From: Acidobacteriota bacterium
GTDB taxonomy: Bacteria > Acidobacteriota > Blastocatellia > HR10
Reading direction: 5' to 3'
NCBI GenBank assembly: GCA_030550025.1
Contig: JAUQQC010000018.1
Location: 1-40,955 of the forward strand
DNA length: 40,955 nt
The notes under the pieces are model-generated. The model was not told where the DNA came from. It searched no databases and saw nothing but the letters and a program-made list of their open reading frames with translations. Position numbers and translations under genes: made by a program. Numbering within the stretch: position 1 is the first letter of the stretch; each line of letters starts with the position of its first letter. This document shows, piece after piece, positions 33,670 through 40,955 of this stretch.

Positions 33670-35145
33670 ATGGGGAAGATCGTTTGCCTCCTCATCGCCA
33701 TCGCGTGGTCCTTTCCAAGCCCTCGCGCGAGAGTTCCCGAGTCAGGTCCGGGTGAATCAGAAGCCGAAGTATTCACCGCTCTTGAGGTCTACACTGTGCT
33801 GGACGCGGGCAACGACACGACGGGGAACATCACGCGCAATAACGCGACGACGGGGAATTTGGGGGGGACGACGGGTTTGGAACGCGGCATCGCCGTGCGG
33901 CCTGGTGATCCGCCCATCGTCTACATCGCGCGTGGAGCGACGACGACCGGGGATGGGCGTCCGGGCGGAGTGGTCGGTCTGGCGGCGATCAAGCTTCAGG
34001 AGAAGACCGATGGGGATTTCAATCCGAAAACCGATCCTGATCTCCCGCTCACATACGTGGACACGGGGCTGATCGTCTCCGGCGGGCAACCGGAGAATTT
34101 CTCCTTCATCCAGGGGATCACCTACGATCCCGTGCTCGACAAGGTGTGGGTTCTCGATGGGACAGCAGCGAGCCCGCGCGTGTGGGTGTTCGATGGGGGA
34201 TCGGTAGGGGGCGCGGAGAATGGCGGCGATGTCGCGCGGGCGGCTACTGCGCGGGGAATCCGGATGGTGTTTCAGGCCGATAATACCTCGAGGCTTGGCG
34301 GTCGCGGTCAAGCGCTCGCCGTGCGTGTGGACCCGCAGGATCGCGATCTCATTGTGGTGGCCTTGGCCATGGGAAACCACATCGAAGTGTGGGAGAGTCA
34401 AGGCGGTCTCTCCGGCCCATGGGAGCTGCGGTGGGAAAGCGCTTCAGATCCAGATGGGGAAGGCCCGATTCCGGCTTTCAGCACGGATTCGGTGCGCGAC
34501 GTGACCTTCGATGAGAGGGGCGATGTCTGGGCGACGCACGTTCACGAGGGAGCCGATAACTACCTCCACCGCTACAGCAGCGAGGGCAGGGGGCGCGGAC
34601 GCCTCGCCGATGAGACCGTCATGCTCTCGTTCCCCCCTTTCGTGCTTCACCCTGAGGTATTCGCACGCGGGTTCAACAGCGCGAAGTTTTATCGCCAGGG
34701 CGAGGCCGTCGTGCTCATCGCCGTGAATCGCAGTCGCGACGATGCTCGTATTGCGGTCATTCGGTATCTTCGAGAAGGAGAGCCCGGGCGTTACGACTTC
34801 ACGGCGCTGGATGGGTTCGGCAGTAACGTGAGCGAGAGGCTTCAGGATGAGACGCTGCGCACGCTGCGCCTGAAGGGGTCAGGGCGGGAGACGCAACCCG
34901 GAGGGGGAACGCTCAACGGGTTGATGTACCTGTCGCTCCCGTACTCTTCAGCAGGCGACCTCACGCTTCAAGAGGAGGCGCTGTATCTGAACGGGTTCGT
35001 GGTGGATCGGCGAAAGGGGCAGACGCTCCCGACCTCAGGCATCATCCGAGTGAAGCTCGTGCCATTCGAAACGCTGACTTCCAGAGGACTCCCTTCAATC
35101 CGCAAGGGTGCTCGATCTCACGGCTTTTTCACAAACGGCCGATAG
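33670..35145 (+). CDS. Secreted protein of unknown function, possibly propeller-like
   Basis: The protein has 491 residues with a signal peptide (KIVCLLIAIAWSFPSPRA). I cannot name its family. The body has repeating blade-like strand patterns with phrases typical of propeller proteins, such as GITYDPVLDKVWVLDG, VRDVTFDERGDVWATHVH and FNSAKFYRQGEAVVLIAVN. A low-complexity Thr/Gly/Asn segment lies near residues 50-70 (DTTGNITRNNATTGNLGG). A 5- or 6-bladed propeller is plausible but not proven. CGGAGGGGG precedes the ATG. Its 3' end overlaps the convergent VWFA-domain gene by 28 bp. Confidence 0.72.
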   Translation: MGKIVCLLIAIAWSFPSPRARVPESGPGESEAEVFTALEVYTVLDAGNDTTGNITRNNATTGNLGGTTGLERGIAVRPGDPPIVYIARGATTTGDGRPGGVVGLAAIKLQEKTDGDFNPKTDPDLPLTYVDTGLIVSGGQPENFSFIQGITYDPVLDKVWVLDGTAASPRVWVFDGGSVGGAENGGDVARAATARGIRMVFQADNTSRLGGRGQALAVRVDPQDRDLIVVALAMGNHIEVWESQGGLSGPWELRWESASDPDGEGPIPAFSTDSVRDVTFDERGDVWATHVHEGADNYLHRYSSEGRGRGRLADETVMLSFPPFVLHPEVFARGFNSAKFYRQGEAVVLIAVNRSRDDARIAVIRYLREGEPGRYDFTALDGFGSNVSERLQDETLRTLRLKGSGRETQPGGGTLNGLMYLSLPYSSAGDLTLQEEALYLNGFVVDRRKGQTLPTSGIIRVKLVPFETLTSRGLPSIRKGARSHGFFTNGR

Positions 35146-36005
35146 CTTCGTGTAGCGCGGACGGTGACGTCGGCTCGCGCAAGGCGCACTTCGATCGTGT
35201 GCGCGCGCTTTGGATCCGGGGGATTGGAGGAGGGATAGCCCAGGACGTAGTGGAAGCGAAGATGCTTGGCGAGTTCCGCCAGATTGCGTTCGAGGCTCGC
35301 ATCGGTGCGATAGAGCTCACCGCCGGTCGTCGCCGCCAACCATTCAAGATATTCGCTCTTGGAAGAGGCGCGCTTCGTGACGTAGATGGGGTAGATCGTG
35401 ACGAAGCTGCGTCGAGCCAGCCAGAGCGTCTCATCGCGTCGGGCTTCCGTGCTGCCGCGATCCTGACCATCGGTCACAAGCAGCAACGCCGTGCGCGCAT
35501 TCGGGAGCTCCTGCAAGCGCTCGAGCGCGATGGCGACGGCATCGTAGAGCTTGGTCCGGTCGGTGGGATCGCGCGCGGGCTCAAGCCGCTGCAGCACCTC
35601 GCGCAGCCGCTCCAGATTGAAGGTGAAATCGGCTTCGAGCGAAACGCGGCTGCCAAAAGCGATCACTGAGACTTCGTCATGCGCGCCGAGATTCAACAGG
35701 AACTCTAATACGGCGTCAATCGCCTTCGGGAACTCGAAGGCGACGCTCGGGCTTCGGTCCACGAGCACGATGATCCGAAGGGGGGCGCGAGGAGAGAGGA
35801 ACTGTTCGATGCGTTGCTCGCGTCCCAGCTCGAAGACGGTGAAATCCTCCCGGCGCAGGTCCAATATGGGCTGTCCCGTGCGGTCGAAGATGGCGACGTT
35901 CACGCGGACTATCGGCTCGCGGTCGGCGCGCTCTCCTTGGTGGAGAAGCGCGTGGTTGCGCATGAATCCGACAAGCAGGAGCGCACCCAGCAGTCGCCGT
36001 GGCAT
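35118..36005 (-). CDS. VWFA-domain secreted protein of the acidobacterial type
   Basis: The protein has 295 residues from the ATG at 36005, which gives a signal peptide (RRLLGALLLVGFMRNHALL); the open frame extends further but overlaps the pseudoprotease gene antecedent. A short N-terminal beta segment (VNVAIFDRTGQPILDL, DFTVFELGREQRI) precedes the von Willebrand A domain. The MIDAS motif is complete at IIVLVDRSPS (DxSxS), with later TKLYDAV and LLVTDGQDRGS. The C-terminus HYVLGYPSSNP is typical of the VWFA-related family that is expanded in Acidobacteriota. It likely binds protein partners through a metal ion outside the cytoplasm. It starts 5 bp after the pseudoprotease stop, as the last gene of the sigma-factor operon. 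Confidence 0.9.
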   Translation of the reverse strand: MPRRLLGALLLVGFMRNHALLHQGERADREPIVRVNVAIFDRTGQPILDLRREDFTVFELGREQRIEQFLSPRAPLRIIVLVDRSPSVAFEFPKAIDAVLEFLLNLGAHDEVSVIAFGSRVSLEADFTFNLERLREVLQRLEPARDPTDRTKLYDAVAIALERLQELPNARTALLLVTDGQDRGSTEARRDETLWLARRSFVTIYPIYVTKRASSKSEYLEWLAATTGGELYRTDASLERNLAELAKHLRFHYVLGYPSSNPPDPKRAHTIEVRLARADVTVRATRSYRPFVKKP

Positions 36006-36010
36006 GGCTT

Positions 36011-37744
36011 TCAGTTCAGGCGGAGGCTCAAAACGAGCAGCTCGCGTTTGCGGATGATGCGAAGCGGCACGACCTCGGAGGCGAGCGAACGCAACGCGCG
36101 CAGCAAATCCGATCGGGTGCGAACGGGTGTGGGGCCAACTCCGACGATCACGTCTCCCGCGCGAGCTCCTGCTACGGCTGCCGGCCCATTTGGCGTCACC
36201 TCCAAGATGAGGACGCCTCTTCCTTCGCGCACGCCGAAGAAATCCGCGAGCTGTTCCGTCAAATCCATCACGCGCAACCCCAATCGAGCCGGAGTCCATC
36301 GTGCGGCCGACTCTCCCTCAGCTCGGGACGCCGGTCGCGGAGGTGGAGAGGGCTCCGGCATCAGCCCGCTCGGACGCTCTTCGATGGGGAGCAGAAGCTG
36401 TCGCACGTCGCCCTTTCGCCAGATCGTCACCGGGACCGAGAGCCCAATGGGGGTTTGGGCAATCAACGTGGCCAGCGCTTCGACGGAGGTGATCGCCTGA
36501 CCGCGATACTGAAGCAGAACATCGCCCGGCTCGATTCCCGCGCGTTTGGCTGGCCCGCCGGCGAGCACCTCGAGGACGACGACAGCGGCCCCCGGCACCG
36601 AGGAGAAGGCCGCTCGCTCAGCCTCTTCCAGAGAGGCGATGTTCGCTGCCCGAACGCCGATCCATCCCCGTGCCGCAGTGTGCGCCGCGCGCTGAGCCTC
36701 GACCATCGCTTGTTGAGCATCCCTCGCTGCCTTCTTCGCTTCCACGGCGAGCCCGTGAGCGCTCGTCAGAAGCTGTGTGGTCAGCGCGTGCAGGCTCTCG
36801 GTCGGACGCACAATGTACGCCCCCGGAGCTTGCTCTTCCGCCACGCCCAGCACCTCGCCTCCCTCGGTGAGGATGATCCCCCCATCGGCCGACCATTCCA
36901 TCGCGGGAAGTTCCAGCCGCATCATCGGTCGAGCCGATCCAACTTCGGTTTGAACGTCGAAGCGGTTTTGCTGCTCGGCCAAGAGCGCCGCCTCCAGCTT
37001 CACGCGCGCCGCTTCCAGCTTGAACCGCATCGGTAGAAGAGACCGCCATGTGGAGAGAGTCCCTCTTCCCATTGGCGAGGGCTCCGCGCGTTCGGAAGGC
37101 GGCCGCGAGGTACCGGCGGCCTCGCGGGGGCGCGCTATCTCTGGGATTTGAGCAAGGACCTTCACCGGAGTCTCCGACGGCCACGCCCTCCCTTCGCGCA
37201 CGAAGGTCGGGGGGGCGATGCCCAAGCTCGGAACTTCCAGGACTGCGTATCCAGTCGTCTCATCGCACCTGACAAGCGTCGGGCGAAGCGTGCGTCCATC
37301 GCGCGTGAGGACCGTTAGGTCCGCCTCGCGCGGGTCGGAGATGGCATTCATCAAGCGCACGAGGATGCGACCGCGTTCGTCAAGGACGAGGCCCGTCGTG
37401 ATGTTCATGATCTGTTGCGCGTGGGCCAGACCATCGAGCGTGGAAACTTGCATCCCTCCCCGCCGCAAGCTCTCCAGCAGATCGCGCACGGGAATGCGAT
37501 GAATGACCGTCACGAGCCATGGGGGCGGCACCACTTCCGAAGCGTCGGAAACGCGCTCTTGTCGAGGAGTCACAGGCTTATTCGAGATCACGCGGACGGC
37601 TTGTGCGAGCGCACGCTCCCATCCGAGGCTCATCCCGGTGGCGACCAAGAGGCCGAGCCCAAGGGCTCTCAGCCTTCGGCTCTCCCCTCGGCAGGGGCCG
37701 ACGCCTACCCACCAACCCTTTCGCACTACACCGCGTTCGTTCAT
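36011..37744 (-). CDS. HtrA-like pseudoprotease with two PDZ domains
   Basis: The protein has 577 residues with one N-terminal hydrophobic segment (ALGLGLLVATGMSLGW). Residues of about 85-330 follow the strand order of a trypsin-like HtrA domain (GLVLDERGRILVRL, ADLTVLTRDGRTL, YAVLEVPSLG, GGIILTEGGEVLGV). The expected catalytic His, Asp and the GNSGG serine motif are all absent. An alanine-rich helical linker (VEAKKAARDAQQAMVEAQ) leads to PDZ1 (GWIGVRA, GPAKRAGIEPGDVLLQYRG) and PDZ2 (LGLRVMD, GPAAVAGARAGDVIVGVG). It is most likely a periplasmic binding or sensor protein rather than a protease. Its ATG overlaps the anti-sigma stop (ATGA, 37741-37744). Confidence 0.85.
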   Translation of the reverse strand: MNERGVVRKGWWVGVGPCRGESRRLRALGLGLLVATGMSLGWERALAQAVRVISNKPVTPRQERVSDASEVVPPPWLVTVIHRIPVRDLLESLRRGGMQVSTLDGLAHAQQIMNITTGLVLDERGRILVRLMNAISDPREADLTVLTRDGRTLRPTLVRCDETTGYAVLEVPSLGIAPPTFVREGRAWPSETPVKVLAQIPEIARPREAAGTSRPPSERAEPSPMGRGTLSTWRSLLPMRFKLEAARVKLEAALLAEQQNRFDVQTEVGSARPMMRLELPAMEWSADGGIILTEGGEVLGVAEEQAPGAYIVRPTESLHALTTQLLTSAHGLAVEAKKAARDAQQAMVEAQRAAHTAARGWIGVRAANIASLEEAERAAFSSVPGAAVVVLEVLAGGPAKRAGIEPGDVLLQYRGQAITSVEALATLIAQTPIGLSVPVTIWRKGDVRQLLLPIEERPSGLMPEPSPPPRPASRAEGESAARWTPARLGLRVMDLTEQLADFFGVREGRGVLILEVTPNGPAAVAGARAGDVIVGVGPTPVRTRSDLLRALRSLASEVVPLRIIRKRELLVLSLRLN

Positions 37745-38469
37745 AGAATCCTTCGTAACTCCTCCCGAGAGGCTGACGCGGGAATCGGTCGCGGAATGAG
37801 AGGCCGCGAGCCAAAGACGACCGGCGGAATGGCGAGAACGCTCTCCTCCTGCGTCTCCTCATTTCGCAGGAGGAGGATCACGCCGTCGTGAAGAAGGCGA
37901 TCGCCGAGCAAGTCCGTAGCGCTGGTCTCCAGTAGTGGCACCGCGAGTTCCAGCTCTTCCATTGGCCTCGTCGCGCGAGGGACTCGAGCCGGACCAGAAC
38001 GCGCGAGCATGGTCATCGAGGGACGGCCCTTCGGACCAACGGGCTTTGAAGCTTCGGGCGAGGGAGCGCTCGGAGCTGCCGAACGCCAAGCAGGAGGGTG
38101 AAGCGGGGTCACAGACTCGATCGGGGACGGATGTGGTGAGCGCGCTCGGTCAACCGGCTTCTGGGGTCCCCGTCCGATGGTGAAGAGAATGGCGAAAGCT
38201 AGGCCCATAAGCGCCGCAAGTGCGAACGCCCTCGGCCACAGCGCAAACGTTCGCGCCGAAGGGGTAGCCAAGGCGCGCACGCGCGCGTGGAGCCGATGCC
38301 GAAAATCTTCCGGTACCGGCACATCGGCGAGCGCGGCGAGCGCTCGCCGGAGTCGCCGCAGGTCTTCGAGATAGGCCTGACAGGCCGCGCACGCTGCCAG
38401 GTGAGCGTGCGCCCAACTCGGGATCGGCCGATCCGGCCCTACCGCCCGTCGAATGCGCCCGCACGTCAT
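37741..38469 (-). CDS. Zinc-finger anti-sigma factor
   Basis: The protein has 242 residues. The cytoplasmic N-terminus carries the ZAS zinc motif HLAACAACQAYLEDL (HxxxCxxC) used to bind and hold ECF sigma factors. A single transmembrane helix (FALAALMGLAFAILFTIG) lies at about residues 85-102. The periplasmic part is proline/serine-rich and then has a more ordered domain (DRLLHDGVILLLRNEE). The second ATG (38469) is preferred because AAGGAGGA lies 6-7 nt before it; the ATG at 38475 immediately abuts that site. It lies 13 bp after the sigma gene. Its target is therefore almost certainly the sigma factor encoded upstream. Confidence 0.9.
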   Translation of the reverse strand: MTCGRIRRAVGPDRPIPSWAHAHLAACAACQAYLEDLRRLRRALAALADVPVPEDFRHRLHARVRALATPSARTFALWPRAFALAALMGLAFAILFTIGRGPQKPVDRARSPHPSPIESVTPLHPPAWRSAAPSAPSPEASKPVGPKGRPSMTMLARSGPARVPRATRPMEELELAVPLLETSATDLLGDRLLHDGVILLLRNEETQEESVLAIPPVVFGSRPLIPRPIPASASREELRRIL

Positions 38470-38482
38470 CGCCATTCCTCCT

Positions 38483-39181
38483 TCACTCCGAGAGATACCC
38501 CCGCAGCTTCTCGCGCAGGAAATTCCGCGCGCGATTGATGCGGGATTTGACCGTGCCCAGCGGCAAGCGCAGGATCTCCGCGATCTGCTCATAGTCCAAG
38601 CCTTGAATATCGCGGAGGATGATCGCCGCGCGATATTTCTCCGGCAGCGAGGCAACGGCCCGCGCGACGATCTGTCGCTCCTCCTCGCGCAAGATCCATG
38701 CCTCTGGTAGCGGTCGCGGGTCGGGCAGATCGAACGCCCTCTCCTCATCATCTCCATCCTTGGCCACGAAGAAGGAGACGAGCGGGAGCATGTTCCACCG
38801 CTTGCGCCGTCGCAGCTCGCTGATGGCCAGATTCGTCGCGATCCGATAGAGATAGGTCGAGAAGTTATGGTTCGCGCGATAGCGATGGGCATTCTGGTAA
38901 AGGCGCACGAACGTCTCCTGCGCGAGGTCCAACGCCGTCTCGTAATCGTTCAGCATTCGGTAGAGGTAGCCGGTCATGGGCGATTGATACCGTCGGACCA
39001 GTTCATCGAACGCCCCTTCATCTCCCGCTCGCACGGCGGCCATGAGCTCATGGTCGCTCCATTGGGCATATTCGGGAGTTCCCCACGTCGGCTCAGCGGC
39101 CGAGGTGAGGGGCCGGTGGAGCTCCAAATCCCCATCGTTTGGGCTCGCGACCGCCTCGATCTGCCCTATCGTCGGCTTCAT
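38483..39181 (-). CDS. ECF-type RNA polymerase sigma factor
   Basis: The protein has 232 residues from the ATG at 39181. Longer starts at 39205 and beyond would lie upstream of the candidate promoter's transcription start. Region 2 spans about 55-125 (FDELVRRYQSPMTGYLYRML, ALDLAQETFVRLYQ, FSTYLYRIATNLAISELRR), and region 4 spans about 175-230 (LPEKYRAAIILRDIQGLDYE, QIAEILRLPLGTVKSRINRA). An acidic loop of about 35 residues (SFFVAKDGDDEERAFDLPDP) joins the two. It should direct transcription in response to an envelope signal relayed by the anti-sigma gene downstream. It is preceded by a possible self-recognised promoter. Confidence 0.95.
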   Translation of the reverse strand: MKPTIGQIEAVASPNDGDLELHRPLTSAAEPTWGTPEYAQWSDHELMAAVRAGDEGAFDELVRRYQSPMTGYLYRMLNDYETALDLAQETFVRLYQNAHRYRANHNFSTYLYRIATNLAISELRRRKRWNMLPLVSFFVAKDGDDEERAFDLPDPRPLPEAWILREEERQIVARAVASLPEKYRAAIILRDIQGLDYEQIAEILRLPLGTVKSRINRARNFLREKLRGYLSE

Positions 39182-39206
39182 GGTATCTCCATCGCTCGCC
39201 TTCATT

Positions 39207-39234
39207 GGCACGATCCGTGACCCCCGTGGGTTCC
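39207..39234 (-). promoter_or_regulatory. Candidate ECF-type autoregulated promoter
   Basis: On the minus strand GGAACC (39234-39229) and CGTGCC (39212-39207) are separated by 16 bp, matching the general ECF pattern of a GGAAC -35 element and a CGT-type -10 element. No sigma-70-like boxes were seen here. Confidence 0.4.
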
Positions 39235-39243
39235 AAAAAGTGA

Positions 39244-39696
39244 TCAGTGAACCCGATTCCCAACCGGCGGCCAAAGGGGAGATCGCCCTGCTCCCTCTTC
39301 GGAGAGGAGACCCACAGGCAGGGGATGCTCATGAACGAGTGCCGAATTCACGAGCGTCTGAACGAAGTACGTCCCCGTGACGGGGAACGTCACGTTGGCG
39401 AAGATCGTCACATTATCGGCATAGCCGCCGGGCGGGATGGAGAAGTTGGCCGGGTGTGAGGCCGCGATGGCGTGTTTCCGATCAGGGGAGAGAATCCGCA
39501 CTTCCGAGAGATATTCCCCTTCGCCTCGCCAGTGGTGCACGACGGCGAATTTCAAGATCGTGGCCGGAAGGTGGGGGACCAAGATCGCCGAGAAGACTCC
39601 GACGAACGTCAGCTTGTTCCCCACCTCCAGGCGCACGTCATCGCAGAGGATCGCATACACGAGTTCAATCGGTGGGGTGGGCGAAGCGGGTGTCAT
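39244..39696 (-). CDS. DUF6941-like conserved protein
   Basis: The protein has 150 residues from the ATG at 39696; a TTG at 39714 would add six residues. The opening strand pattern IELVYAILCDDVRLEVGNKLTFVGVF matches, from memory, the DUF6941 family signature (CDDVR followed by GK.T..GVF). The rest is mainly beta strands, ILKFAVVHHWRGEGEYLSEV and FPVTGTYFVQTLVN, suggesting a compact immunoglobulin- or jelly-roll-like fold. No signal peptide is seen, so it is probably cytoplasmic. Function is unknown. It lies between a small secreted protein gene (upstream, 34 bp gap) and the sigma-factor operon (downstream, 62 bp gap). Confidence 0.72.
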   Translation of the reverse strand: MTPASPTPPIELVYAILCDDVRLEVGNKLTFVGVFSAILVPHLPATILKFAVVHHWRGEGEYLSEVRILSPDRKHAIAASHPANFSIPPGGYADNVTIFANVTFPVTGTYFVQTLVNSALVHEHPLPVGLLSEEGAGRSPLWPPVGNRVH

Positions 39697-39730
39697 GTCC
39701 TCGAACTCCTCCAAGCACGAGGCGAGGACG

Positions 39731-40159
39731 TCAGCGCCAGAGCCGCCGGGCTTTGAACTCGCGCTCCTCGCGGGTGCCGTCCGGGCGCGTGATCGTCATC
39801 CTCCCGACCAGCTCTTGCTCCGTCATGCGTCCGGTGAAGCGCAGGGTCATCCCCTGAGCCCTCACGGTGAAGGAGATGCGTCCATCCTGCACCGTTCCCG
39901 TGAGGCGATAGGAGGTCCCTTGCTCGCTTCCATCAAAGAGCACATAAGTGCCACTGAGGCGATCCCCCTGGCGTGTGATGGTGATGTTCGCCCCAAGGAG
40001 CGTGTTTCGTTCCGCGCTCCACCTCACGTTAGAATAGCGTCGGGTGACCACTACTTCTTGATCCTCCCTAGGTGAGGTCGGCTCCTGAGCCAGGATCGCG
40101 AGGCTGTAGAGGATCAGCATTCCCCCTACCAGACCTGAGAGAAGATGTCGCACTCCCAT
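39731..40159 (-). CDS. Small secreted protein of unknown function
   Basis: The protein has 142 residues from the ATG at 40159, chosen for the strong GGAGGAGAAGGGGA just before it. It begins with a signal peptide (LLSGLVGGMLILYSLAILAQ). The mature part is rich in beta strands (TLLGANITITRQGDRLSGTY, YRLTGTVQDGRISFTVRAQG, LRFTGRMTEQELVGRMTI), suggesting a small lipocalin-like or beta-sandwich fold. I recognise no family. It is upstream of the DUF6941-like gene on the same strand and may be co-transcribed. Confidence 0.7.
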   Translation of the reverse strand: MGVRHLLSGLVGGMLILYSLAILAQEPTSPREDQEVVVTRRYSNVRWSAERNTLLGANITITRQGDRLSGTYVLFDGSEQGTSYRLTGTVQDGRISFTVRAQGMTLRFTGRMTEQELVGRMTITRPDGTREEREFKARRLWR

Positions 40160-40208
40160 TCCCCTTCTCCTCCTTTCGTTCGTTATCCCCGCATTGGCGA
40201 GCCTTTTC

Positions 40209-40237
40209 ATCATAGCATAGATCGTTTGGAAGTTCAC
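40209..40237 (-). promoter_or_regulatory. Possible promoter for the small secreted protein gene
   Basis: On the minus strand TATGAT (40214-40209) is preceded by GTGAAC at 17-bp spacing. The -10 box is good; the -35 box is weak. Confidence 0.35.
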
Positions 40238-40315
40238 GACGCGGTGAGGCGAGAAGCTCGCCTGCACCGGGCCACTCTTGGTTGGGAAAAATTTTCGTCG
40301 AGACCACGCGACGGC

Positions 40316-40343
40316 TTGCGCCCGCCGGAAATTTTGTTATCAT
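40316..40343 (+). promoter_or_regulatory. Candidate promoter for the tRNA-tuf operon
   Basis: TTGCGC (40316-40321), a 16-bp spacer and TATCAT (40338-40343) precede the first tRNA by about 65 bp. An AT-rich stretch lies around the -10 box. Confidence 0.5.
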
Positions 40344-40408
40344 TTAGGTTTTGTCCGAAGCCAGATGGGGGGCCTCTCGCATGCGGAGTCAGGTCGCTCC
40401 ATCGGGAA

Positions 40409-40484
40409 GCCGGTGTAGCTCAGGTGGTAGAGCGGCTGACTTGTAATCAGCAGGTCGTGGGTTCGAATCCCGCCACCGGCTCCA
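40409..40484 (+). tRNA. tRNA-Thr (anticodon TGT)
   Basis: The gene is 76 nt including an encoded CCA. Acceptor arms GCCGGTG and CACCGGC pair fully. The anticodon loop reads TTGTAAT with TGT (reads ACA and, by wobble, ACG). The T loop is TTCGAAT. It is the first of four tRNA genes before tuf. Confidence 0.97.
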
Positions 40485-40509
40485 GGGTGGATCTTTGAAA
40501 ACGGGTGGT

Positions 40510-40598
40510 GCAGGGGTGGCAGAGCGGCCAAATGCACCGGGCTGTAAACCCGGCGGGCGTCATGCCCTTCGGAGGTTCGAATCCTTCCCCCTGCACCA
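40510..40598 (+). tRNA. tRNA-Tyr (anticodon GTA)
   Basis: The gene is 89 nt including an encoded CCA. It is a class II tRNA with a long variable arm. The acceptor pairs GCAGGGG with CCCCTGC, the discriminator is A, the anticodon is GTA in loop CTGTAAA, and the T stem GGAGG/CCTTC closes a TTCGAAT loop. Confidence 0.96.
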
Positions 40599-40603
40599 GT
40601 CGA

Positions 40604-40679
<76 letters not shown>

Positions 40680-40724
40680 CATCCGGACTTTTTCTTTATG
40701 GCCAGACCGAGTATATTAGTCGGG

Positions 40725-40800
40725 GCCCACGTGGCGCAGTCGGTAGCGCACGTCCTTGGTAAGGACGGGGTCGCCGGTTCAAGTCCGGTCGTGGGCTCCA
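40725..40800 (+). tRNA. tRNA-Thr (anticodon GGT)
   Basis: The gene is 76 nt including an encoded CCA. The acceptor pairs GCCCACG with CGTGGGC, and the anticodon GGT lies in loop TTGGTAA (reads ACC and ACT). It is 45 nt after tRNA-Gly and 29 nt before tuf. Confidence 0.97.
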
Positions 40801-40829
40801 GTTAAGATCACTTCGAGAAGGAGACATCT

Positions 40830-40955
40830 ATGGCCAAGGAGCGGTTTGAGCGGACGAAGCCGCATGTGAATGTGGGGACGATTGGGCATATTGATCATGG
40901 GAAGACGACGTTGACGAGTGCGATCACGCGGGTTTTGCACAGTCGGAATCCGCGG
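40830..40955 (+). CDS. tuf: Elongation factor Tu, 5' end only
   Basis: Only the first 42 codons are in the window; the gene runs off the right edge. The start [20 protein letters not shown] is typical of EF-Tu, and the G1 GTP-binding loop [11 protein letters not shown] is complete. EF-Tu delivers aminoacyl-tRNA to the ribosome. GAAGGAG precedes the ATG. All six Thr codons visible are ACG and all three Gly codons are GGG, a marked bias. Placement after tRNA-Thr, -Tyr, -Gly and -Thr matches the thrU-tyrU-glyT-thrT-tufB order of E. coli. Confidence 0.97.
   Translation, partial: MAKERFERTKPHVNVGTIGHIDHGKTTLTSAITRVLHSRNPR

Noticed and set aside
33382-33755. Small plus-strand frames between the TonB receptor and the next gene
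   Set aside because: There are no good ribosome binding sites or recognisable sequence, and one overlaps the next gene's start.

Overview
The window looks like chromosomal DNA of an Acidobacteriota-type bacterium, and the protein composition (rich in Arg, Glu and Ile) suggests, as inference only, a thermophile. The lineage call rests on gene content: a VWFA-related protein of the acidobacterial type, an Oar-like TonB receptor with an N-terminal carboxypeptidase-regulatory domain, a PqqD-like/HprK-like pair, and abundant GC-rich coding DNA with many ATGA start/stop overlaps. No insertion sequence, phage gene or CRISPR array was seen. Coding density is high throughout, and the gene set is mostly vertical housekeeping plus envelope functions.

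Region by region. (1) 65-2982 (-): a compact operon for a DEDDh exonuclease, a degenerate receiver protein, a glycerophosphodiester phosphodiesterase and an AraC regulator. (2) 3104-4033 (+): a secreted Ycf48/BNR-type propeller. (3) 4038-5466 (-): an NrnA-like DHH phosphoesterase and archease. Back to back with it, 5756-8222 (+) encodes two secreted proteins: one unknown, one parallel beta-helix. The two divergent units have promoters with identical -35 and -10 hexamers. (4) 8603-11895 (+): an acyl-CoA ligase translationally coupled to family X DNA polymerase. (5) 12097-18205 (+): an envelope polysaccharide operon with an EEP-family phosphodiesterase, an ENPP-like phosphatase, a polyprenyl-phosphate sugar-1-P transferase, an outer-membrane barrel and a Wza-type export protein. 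It converges on 18226-19607 (-), which holds an HprK-like kinase and a PqqD-like protein that carries an internal Tat-like signal and an eight-cysteine tail.

(6) 19921-22589 (+): the conserved rpmH-rnpA-yidD-yidC cluster (ribosomal protein L34, RNase P protein, membrane-insertion factors). (7) 22815-26864 (-): alaS followed by an alkaline-phosphatase-superfamily protein. (8) 27099-33278 (+): a TldD/TldE-like pair, the TldD having a Tat signal, followed closely by a TonB-dependent receptor; all three carry glycine-rich segments. (9) 33670-35145 (+): a secreted unknown protein, overlapping tail to tail with 35118-39181 (-), an ECF sigma / zinc anti-sigma / catalytically dead HtrA-PDZ / VWFA operon that resembles an envelope-stress module. 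(10) 39244-40159 (-): a DUF6941-like protein and a small secreted protein. (11) 40409-40955 (+): tRNA-Thr(TGT), tRNA-Tyr(GTA), tRNA-Gly(TCC), tRNA-Thr(GGT) and the start of tuf, the same order as thrU-tyrU-glyT-thrT-tufB in E. coli.

The most unusual items are the PqqD-Tat-cysteine-rich protein with its kinase, the ECF/pseudoprotease/VWFA module, and the exported TldD-like protein with a changed metal-ligand motif beside a TonB receptor. All functional calls come from reading motifs by eye; no database search was run.
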